Source of the DNA: Bacteroidota bacterium
Lineage (GTDB): Bacteria; Bacteroidota; Bacteroidia; Bacteroidales; Marinifilaceae
Assembly (NCBI GenBank): GCA_023400335.1
Contig: JAEXFF010000273.1
Location: forward strand, 1 to 10,981
Length of the DNA: 10,981 nt
Direction: 5' to 3'
In this document: one piece after another, positions 5,738 through 10,981 of the stretch
Numbering within the stretch: position 1 is the first letter of the stretch
Layout of the letters: each line of letters opens with the position of its first letter
Made by a program: the position numbers and the translations under genes
Notes under the pieces: model-generated
Database searches by the model: none
Seen by the model: only the letters and a program-made list of their open reading frames with translations
What the model was told of the DNA's origin: nothing

Positions 5738-8700
5738 TTATTTTAATTCTTTAATCCGTATATTTTTAAATTTCACAACCGATCCATGCCCCAGGAATCC
5801 GATATGTCCTTTTTTATTAAACAATCCCGGATGTTCCCGTTTATCCATTGTACCGTTAAGAGTTGCTTCTTTAATGTCCCCGTCCAGAATGACTTCTCCA
5901 TTCAGAATGACTTTGATCCGGTTACCCTTTGCTATGACTTCCTCATAATTCCATTCTCCGACAGGTTTTAAGAAACCTCTGCGGGCAGGAATAATACCGT
6001 ATACAGAACCATGATACTGATATTTTTTCAGATTTTTATAAATCGGATCTTCATTGTCCAATATCTGAAGTTCCATACCGACATAAGCAGCATCTCCTTC
6101 GGTCGGGGTACGGATACCCAAACCGTTGTTTGCGCCAGGCGTCAGCATAAATTCGAAACGGAATACGAAATCGGAAAATTCCTCTTTGGTATATAAATTA
6201 CCTCCCCCTCTATTTTCCGGATAAAGCACTATACATCCTTTTTCCGCGACATAATCTTTTGTATTTCCTGTCCAATTGTGCATGGAAACTCCGTTAAATA
6301 AAGCACGGAAACCTTCTTTTGCTTCTTCGGCAGACACTTCATAGGGTTCTACCCTCGGAATCTCCCGCACAAAAATATCCCGATAAGCCACTTTACTTCC
6401 ATGCGCCTGTAATTCGATTTGTTCCATAAAAGGAACAGGCTGGGTTCTGTCCCAATAATTTTCAAAAATAACATTATCGACCACTTTAATTCCGTTCAAC
6501 CATACAGAAACCCGTTCCCCAATCATCCGGATAAAGAAGCTATTCCATTCTCCCAACTGATTGTCTGCTACCAGAAGCGGATTCCGCAAATTTATTTCAT
6601 TATTGTAGAGGCCTCCTGAACCCACCTGAGCACCGACATCACGACGGGCAGTATCCCAAATTTGTACCTGAGGTGTACCACGCAAATAAATACCGGCGTC
6701 CGCCTCTTTGCCTTCCGGATAAAGTTTCCAATCGACATACATTTCAAAATCCCCGTATTTTTTTTCCGTACAAAGATTATCTCCCTTGCCGTTAAATACC
6801 AGTATTCCATCTTCCACACTCCAGGATTCTCTCATCAATTTATCTGCCTTTTTCTGTTCTGCAGCCAAACGGGCAGCAGGCATTTTTGCCCGGGTCAGCG
6901 GGTTACCGACCAGCCCTTTCCACCCTTCCAAATCCTTTCCGTTAAAAATACGTATAAATCCTTCTCCTTCAGGTAATTCAGCCAAATGTTTCCGAATCGC
7001 TTGTTTTTGATAATCACTATCCGTTCCGCTCAATACTTCCAACACCCGGTTTAACAACCGATTTACGACTTCCCCATAATAAGCTTTATTTCCCAAAGCA
7101 ATATTCATTATAGTCTGACAAGCCGTTTGTTGTAAATCTTTATCTTCCAAATATTCCCCAGCTGTAACTAATCCCAGGAATGTTCCGGTTTTCTGGATTT
7201 GTTCCAAAACAGCCTTTTTCTGGGAAGTATTTTGTGCAATTTCCAAAGCTTTACGCAAAAGCAATAATTTCTGCTCTCCTGCCAGAGCAGTTCCGGCTAT
7301 CTTATTTACATACGCTTCAAAAGCCGGATTAAAATATTTTCCATTCCCATCATTCTTACAAATGGTATACAAAGCCTCTGCAGACTCAAAACCCGGCCAC
7401 AAAAGTAAAGCTTTGAATGCTTCCTGTTGGGTCCCTGCATTTCCTTCTGCAAATCCTTGGCGGATCATTTCAAAAGCAGCAGGATCTCCGGTTGCAGCTA
7501 AAATACTAAAATACCGGTCCCGGATATTACCGGTTTCCTTTTTCATCTGCCCTGCAGCCGAAGCATAACGTTCCCTTGCCGGAAGCATACGTAAAGCAGC
7601 AATAATAGCCTGCTGGACAGCATCTACTTCTGTAGAAGATACATTTTTCAACAGCTCATATAACTGAGGTAAATTTTCAGCCGTAACCACTTCTTTCAAT
7701 ACAGCAAGAGCTGTCTCTTTTACCCCGGGTGCTGCATTTACAGAAAAATTCAGCATATCTTGCGCATACTTATCACATCGCCGGCTACCTATTAGCAGCA
7801 AAATCGTTTTTTGACCTTCTTCAGATGCCTTGTCAAATAAATTCATCAAAGGAGCTGCAATATCTCCCGGCATTGATTTCAATACATAAGCGGCAGTTTC
7901 CAGCTGATTTTTATCCCCGGAAGCCACCAGGCCCGACAAACAGTCTATAGCTTCGTTTCCCCCTATACGGGCGACCGCATTTATGGCAGTCCGGCTTAAT
8001 TCCGGATTTGCATTCTTCACATAAGGTATAATTTCTTGCAGAGAAGCTTCCACTCTATTCTTTCCCAACCAATTGATAATATCAATCTGAGTCTCTATGT
8101 CAGCCTTATTTAACTTTCCGGTAATCTCCCTGTTCAAAGCATCATTTGTGTATTCTTCTGCACCTAACAATGCGGCATTCCGATACTCCCTTTCGGGATC
8201 GTTCAATGCTTTTATAATCCATTTGGCCCGGTTCTTATCATCCGTTTTCAATAAAATCTGTAACGCAGCTATCCGCGTAGCGACCTGATGAGCTTTTAAA
8301 GCATTTTTATACAACTCAGAAGCTGCTTTAGTAACCGTTTTTTTCTCACCCTCATCTGCTAATTTATTCAACAAAGTGATATAGGCTTCATTTCCGCTCT
8401 TCAGATCCAAAGAATAATGAGCATCCTGTGCCGCTTTTGCCAAAACGGGCAAAGACTTCGTACTCCCGCTCCGGCTAAGTGCAAAATACCACACATCTAT
8501 ATTTTCTGCCGGGAATTTTCCTTCCTGTGCCAACAAAACATCTTCTGCTTCCGGCGAAGCAATTTCGCCTAAAGCATTCATACTATTCTTTTTTAAACCC
8601 GGATTAACCTGCATTAACGCTTTTATTAATGCATCAGTTGCTTTTCCTGTTTTTATTTTGGCTAAACCACGGGCTCCATTATCGGAAAGAACGGGATCAT

Positions 8701-9130
8701 TTAAATAAGAGGCAAATAAATCCACAGAAGCATCATCCCCCACCATTCCTAATAAATTCATATAAAATGCCTTTGATTCAGGCCTGTCCAACTTTTCAAT
8801 GGCTTTTATAAATACCTGTTGTAAATCGTTCCTTAATGCAGGATCCTGTAAAGAGGTCGCATAAACAGTTATACTATTCAAAGCAAAGTCCAGTCTTACC
8901 CGCGCCTCCCCGGTAGAAGTCTCCCGCATGTCGATTAATTCACTTAAACCAGCTTGTCCCGTAGAAGCAATATCCGCCATCGCCTGATTTAAAACCTTTT
9001 CTTTTTCTGCCGGAAGAACAGCTAATGCATCAGCTAATTTTGTTGCTACGGTCCGGTTCACATCCAACTGCCCGTAAACCAGACTACCCAACACAAACAG
9101 GAAAAATAGTATTAATTGTAACTTTTTCAT
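5738..9130 (-). CDS. Secreted HEAT-repeat protein with two C-terminal DUF1080 (3-keto-disaccharide hydrolase) domains
   Basis: This 1130-residue protein begins with a Sec signal peptide (MKK, then a hydrophobic core at 4-18, probable cleavage near 20), so it acts in the periplasm or beyond. Residues about 100-700 are helical repeats of HEAT/armadillo type (for example GARGLAKIKTGKATDALIKAL, TAINAVARIGGNEAIDCLS), a likely protein or glycan docking surface. Two DUF1080 jelly-roll domains follow, at about 724-922 and 938-1128. Each starts with a FNG motif (IFNGKDLEGW, LFNGVSMHNW) and keeps the core QI-x-D (823-826; 1022-1025), GEWN (860-863; 1058-1061) and LNG (878-880; 1076-1078). PF06439 members hydrolyse 3-keto-glycosides. 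The first domain has an inserted charged stretch (about 741-768). The gene begins 18 bp after the upstream oxidoreductase gene, suggesting one operon in which a dehydrogenase makes the keto-sugar that this protein cleaves. The domain assignment is firm; the substrate is unknown. Confidence 0.88.
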   Translation of the reverse strand: MKKLQLILFFLFVLGSLVYGQLDVNRTVATKLADALAVLPAEKEKVLNQAMADIASTGQAGLSELIDMRETSTGEARVRLDFALNSITVYATSLQDPALRNDLQQVFIKAIEKLDRPESKAFYMNLLGMVGDDASVDLFASYLNDPVLSDNGARGLAKIKTGKATDALIKALMQVNPGLKKNSMNALGEIASPEAEDVLLAQEGKFPAENIDVWYFALSRSGSTKSLPVLAKAAQDAHYSLDLKSGNEAYITLLNKLADEGEKKTVTKAASELYKNALKAHQVATRIAALQILLKTDDKNRAKWIIKALNDPEREYRNAALLGAEEYTNDALNREITGKLNKADIETQIDIINWLGKNRVEASLQEIIPYVKNANPELSRTAINAVARIGGNEAIDCLSGLVASGDKNQLETAAYVLKSMPGDIAAPLMNLFDKASEEGQKTILLLIGSRRCDKYAQDMLNFSVNAAPGVKETALAVLKEVVTAENLPQLYELLKNVSSTEVDAVQQAIIAALRMLPARERYASAAGQMKKETGNIRDRYFSILAATGDPAAFEMIRQGFAEGNAGTQQEAFKALLLWPGFESAEALYTICKNDGNGKYFNPAFEAYVNKIAGTALAGEQKLLLLRKALEIAQNTSQKKAVLEQIQKTGTFLGLVTAGEYLEDKDLQQTACQTIMNIALGNKAYYGEVVNRLLNRVLEVLSGTDSDYQKQAIRKHLAELPEGEGFIRIFNGKDLEGWKGLVGNPLTRAKMPAARLAAEQKKADKLMRESWSVEDGILVFNGKGDNLCTEKKYGDFEMYVDWKLYPEGKEADAGIYLRGTPQVQIWDTARRDVGAQVGSGGLYNNEINLRNPLLVADNQLGEWNSFFIRMIGERVSVWLNGIKVVDNVIFENYWDRTQPVPFMEQIELQAHGSKVAYRDIFVREIPRVEPYEVSAEEAKEGFRALFNGVSMHNWTGNTKDYVAEKGCIVLYPENRGGGNLYTKEEFSDFVFRFEFMLTPGANNGLGIRTPTEGDAAYVGMELQILDNEDPIYKNLKKYQYHGSVYGIIPARRGFLKPVGEWNYEEVIAKGNRIKVILNGEVILDGDIKEATLNGTMDKREHPGLFNKKGHIGFLGHGSVVKFKNIRIKELK

Positions 9131-9148
9131 AGATTCATTCTTTTATCA

Positions 9149-10402
9149 TTAAATATTCCAGGGAGCCCTCATTGGCTGATTGACCAATAAATTTGCAGCA
9201 TCATCGTTTATAAATAATTGTTTCACCGGATCAAAATGCAACGTCCGGTTCAAACGAAGAGCAACTATTCCCATATTGACAATTGTAGAAGAACGATGAC
9301 CGTTCATTTCGTTTAAAGCAAATTTTTGCCGGTTTTTAATACATTCCATAAAATCTGTATGCTGAGGTTCCGGATCAGGGAAACCAGCTAATTTCTTTTC
9401 CCAATCAGGGATATCACATACAAAATTTTTATAGACATTTCCTTTAGGACCTGCAATATAAGGCGTTCCCGGATTACCAAAATCCCCTCCCCACAATACA
9501 ATCTGGCATCCATCGTCATACGTATAAGTAATCGAACGCCATGTACCGGCAGCATCGTAATGTTGTTGAGGAGCATCCACTTCTACTTTTACAGGGCTTG
9601 TTTCATCTTTTCCCAGTATGTACTGTACCGGATCGATATAGTGTTGTCCCATATCCCCCAGTCCTCCGCCATCATAATCCCAGTAACCTCTGAAAGTCTG
9701 ATGAACCCGATGTGCATTATAAGGTTTGTAAGGAGCCGGTCCCAACCAAAAATCATAATCCAATTCAGAAGGTACCGGCTGAGGATCCAAATTTTCCTTT
9801 CCAACCCAATAAAACTTCCAGTCAAATCCAGTATGTTTACTGATAGTCACTTTTAAAGGCCATCCCAACATCCCGCTTTGAACTAACTTTTTTAAAGGCT
9901 TAACCGGGCTCCCCAAACCATAGAAAGAATCTTTAAACCGGAACCACGTATTCAATCTGAAAATACGTCCATAATGATTCATTGCTTCTACCACTCTTTT
10001 TCCTTCTCCTATCGTTCGGGTCATCGGCTTCTCACACCAGATATCTTTTCCTGCTTTCGCAGCTTCTACTGCCATTATAGCATGCCAATGAGGCGGGGTA
10101 GCAATATGTACAATATCTACATTTTTATCCAGAATTAAATCTCTAAAATCATGATATTGAGCTATCTTATCCGGCACCAAACTAGCTGCCTGCTGAAGAT
10201 GATTTTTGTCCACATCACAGATAGCTACTAAACGGGTATTCCCATAATTGATATGGCCTCTTCCCATAGCTCCAACACCTATGATTCCTTTTGTAAGTTG
10301 ATCACTAGGAGCAACAAACCCTCGTCCCAATACGTGACGAGGAACGACAGTGATAGCTGCCAAACTAGCCACTGTTTTTAAAAATTCTCTTCGAGTTGTC
10401 AT
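9149..10402 (-). CDS. Tat-exported Gfo/Idh/MocA-family oxidoreductase (417 aa)
   Basis: This NAD(P)-dependent dehydrogenase is probably exported folded with its cofactor through the Tat system. The protein starts MTTRREFLK, with the twin arginines at residues 4-5, followed by a short hydrophobic stretch (11-20). The nucleotide-binding loop is GIIGVGAMGRG (39-49). ATPPHWH (101-107) and CEKPM (123-127, Lys125) are the usual superfamily motifs, and LGDMGQH (248-254) supplies Asp250 and His254 of the active site. The C-terminus ends PMRAPWNI, a tail I associate with Bacteroidota members. Length is typical. It is the first gene of the leftward run and lies only 18 bp from the HEAT/DUF1080 gene, so it is the best candidate for the enzyme that oxidises the glycoside to its 3-keto form. 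GH109 enzymes share this fold and a Tat signal, but the His motif here differs from the one I recall for them, so glycosidase activity is less likely. Confidence 0.92.
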   Translation of the reverse strand: MTTRREFLKTVASLAAITVVPRHVLGRGFVAPSDQLTKGIIGVGAMGRGHINYGNTRLVAICDVDKNHLQQAASLVPDKIAQYHDFRDLILDKNVDIVHIATPPHWHAIMAVEAAKAGKDIWCEKPMTRTIGEGKRVVEAMNHYGRIFRLNTWFRFKDSFYGLGSPVKPLKKLVQSGMLGWPLKVTISKHTGFDWKFYWVGKENLDPQPVPSELDYDFWLGPAPYKPYNAHRVHQTFRGYWDYDGGGLGDMGQHYIDPVQYILGKDETSPVKVEVDAPQQHYDAAGTWRSITYTYDDGCQIVLWGGDFGNPGTPYIAGPKGNVYKNFVCDIPDWEKKLAGFPDPEPQHTDFMECIKNRQKFALNEMNGHRSSTIVNMGIVALRLNRTLHFDPVKQLFINDDAANLLVNQPMRAPWNI

Positions 10403-10638
10403 ATATGTTTAAATTAGAATGTCATATTGAAAATACAAATTAAAGCCTGATATAATTTTAACTTTTCCCACAAAAAAGTATGATCTGAATTTCTATTTTA
10501 CCCCATTATACCCAAACACAAAAAGGTTGCTTCTTTTCTATTTGGCTTAGTAAAACACTACCTTCCGGGATTCTTAACAAAGAAATTCTTTTCTCACCAC
10601 TTCCTAAAATTTGCAGTTGTAAAGATAAAAAAAAATTA

Positions 10639-10659
10639 AAAAGGTCAAAATAACCTTTT
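10639..10659 (-). terminator. Possible intrinsic terminator for minus-strand transcription from the right
   Basis: The arms AAAAGGT (10639-10645) and ACCTTTT (10653-10659) flank a 7-nt loop. On the minus strand the hairpin is followed by TTTTAA and then nine T residues, a good U tract. It would stop transcripts entering from beyond the right edge and so insulate the oxidoreductase operon. The short, AT-rich stem makes it weak. Confidence 0.4.
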
Positions 10660-10663
10660 CTAA

Positions 10664-10680
10664 GTAATAGCGGCTATTAC
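10664..10680. repeat. Palindrome GTAATAG-CGG-CTATTAC
   Basis: Perfect 7-bp arms flank a 3-nt centre, four bases from the neighbouring hairpin. The dyad is of a size that suits a dimeric regulator. It lies 262 bp upstream of the start of the first oxidoreductase gene, rather far for a classical operator. Confidence 0.3.
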
Positions 10681-10865
10681 CATTTTTTAAAGTTTATTTT
10701 TTGAAGCTATATTTATATAAATATCAACTATTTAACACAAACCTTCTCTTCGAAATCAGGAATAACATTAAATTTAAAAAAGCAATTTCTAATTATTAAT
10801 CAAAAACGGGCAGAAAAATGAGTTGAAATTCCGGGTAAACGTTAAAGGCAATCCAATTTGAAAAA

Positions 10866-10981
10866 CTATCTTTCGTATCTGACGGTAACATAAATCTCCC
10901 GGTCTTCACGAAAAGGCGTATGCAACTTATAAGAAGCTTTTCCCTAAAAATTATACAACTTGTTAAACAGTGGCCCTAACA
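10866..10981 (-). pseudogene. Possible 3' end of an unrecognised gene with an in-frame TAG
   Basis: On the minus strand, one frame entering from the right edge reads about 37 codons to a TAG at 10866-10868, interrupted once by a TAG at 10944-10946. The 25 codons after the internal stop encode a protein-like tail, GKASYKLHTPF followed by REDREIYVTVRYER, with an alternating hydrophobic pattern typical of a last beta strand. The codon before the break is Phe and the one after is Gly, so one G-to-A change in a Trp codon would explain the stop. I do not recognise the family. It could equally be a chance frame, since only 116 bp are visible. Confidence 0.28.

Larger units (their letters stand above)
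10403..10865. other. AT-rich intergenic region upstream of the oxidoreductase operon
   Basis: No gene is visible on either strand. The promoter of the leftward operon must lie here if transcription starts nearby, but I found no clean TTTG-19-TAnnTTTG match on the minus strand. The closest boxes, TTAATTTG (10436-10443) and TACTTTTTTG (10471-10480), are imperfect and lack a correctly spaced -33 element. A terminator-like hairpin (10639-10659) and a palindrome (10664-10680) are listed separately. Confidence 0.6.

Noticed and set aside
6662..6976. 104-codon plus-strand frame opposite the DUF1080 gene
   Set aside because: It is antisense to a well-conserved domain and overlaps another spurious frame (6786-7010). 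There is no recognisable domain or promoter.
9149..10402. GH109 alpha-N-acetylgalactosaminidase
   Set aside because: It shares the Tat signal and Rossmann fold, but the LGDMGQH motif fits ordinary Gfo/Idh/MocA dehydrogenases better. I kept the general call.
10505..10510. Minus-strand TATAAT as an operon promoter
   Set aside because: It is an E. coli-type -10 box. Bacteroidota use TAnnTTTG, and no matching upstream element is present.
1..10981. CRISPR array, insertion sequence, integrase or phage genes
   Set aside because: I saw no regularly spaced repeats, no transposase or recombinase motifs, and no direct repeat of the tRNA 3' end that would suggest an integration site.

Overview
The window looks like a chromosomal piece of a Bacteroidales (Bacteroidota) genome. 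Three things point there: AT-rich intergenic DNA without obvious Shine-Dalgarno sequences, a tRNA promoter that fits the Bacteroidota TTTG-19 bp-TAnnTTTG pattern exactly, and the gene content (twin-arginine Gfo/Idh/MocA oxidoreductases, DUF1080 and DoxX proteins). I cannot name the genus from sequence alone.

Left part (1-2416): two cytoplasmic GH13 enzymes are transcribed divergently. An alpha-glucosidase/oligo-1,6-glucosidase, cut by the left edge, runs leftwards. A complete 480-residue alpha-amylase of the bacterial GH13_5 type runs rightwards. Neither has a signal peptide, so the pair probably works on internal glycogen or imported malto-oligosaccharides rather than on extracellular starch.

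Middle (2417-2921): a tRNA-Val (UAC) gene on the minus strand has its own promoter and a hairpin terminator that lies between it and the convergent amylase. The stretch upstream of it holds a long imperfect hairpin and a perfect palindrome, but no gene.

Right part (2922-10402): a run of five minus-strand genes. In transcription order these are a Tat-exported Gfo/Idh/MocA dehydrogenase (417 aa), a secreted 1130-residue protein with HEAT-like repeats followed by two DUF1080 (3-keto-disaccharide hydrolase) domains, a 200-bp gap full of inverted repeats, a small DoxX-type membrane protein, a second Tat-targeted Gfo/Idh/MocA protein (548 aa) whose start overlaps the doxX stop by 11 bp, and a hotdog-fold acyl-CoA thioesterase. 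The likely theme is periplasmic breakdown of glycosides by oxidation at C3 and cleavage of the keto-sugar. DoxX is a candidate membrane partner for redox turnover. This pathway is inferred from families and gene order; it is not shown directly.

Far right (10403-10981): AT-rich non-coding DNA with a terminator-like hairpin and a palindrome, then a short reading frame on the minus strand at the edge that looks like the end of a protein gene interrupted by an in-frame TAG.
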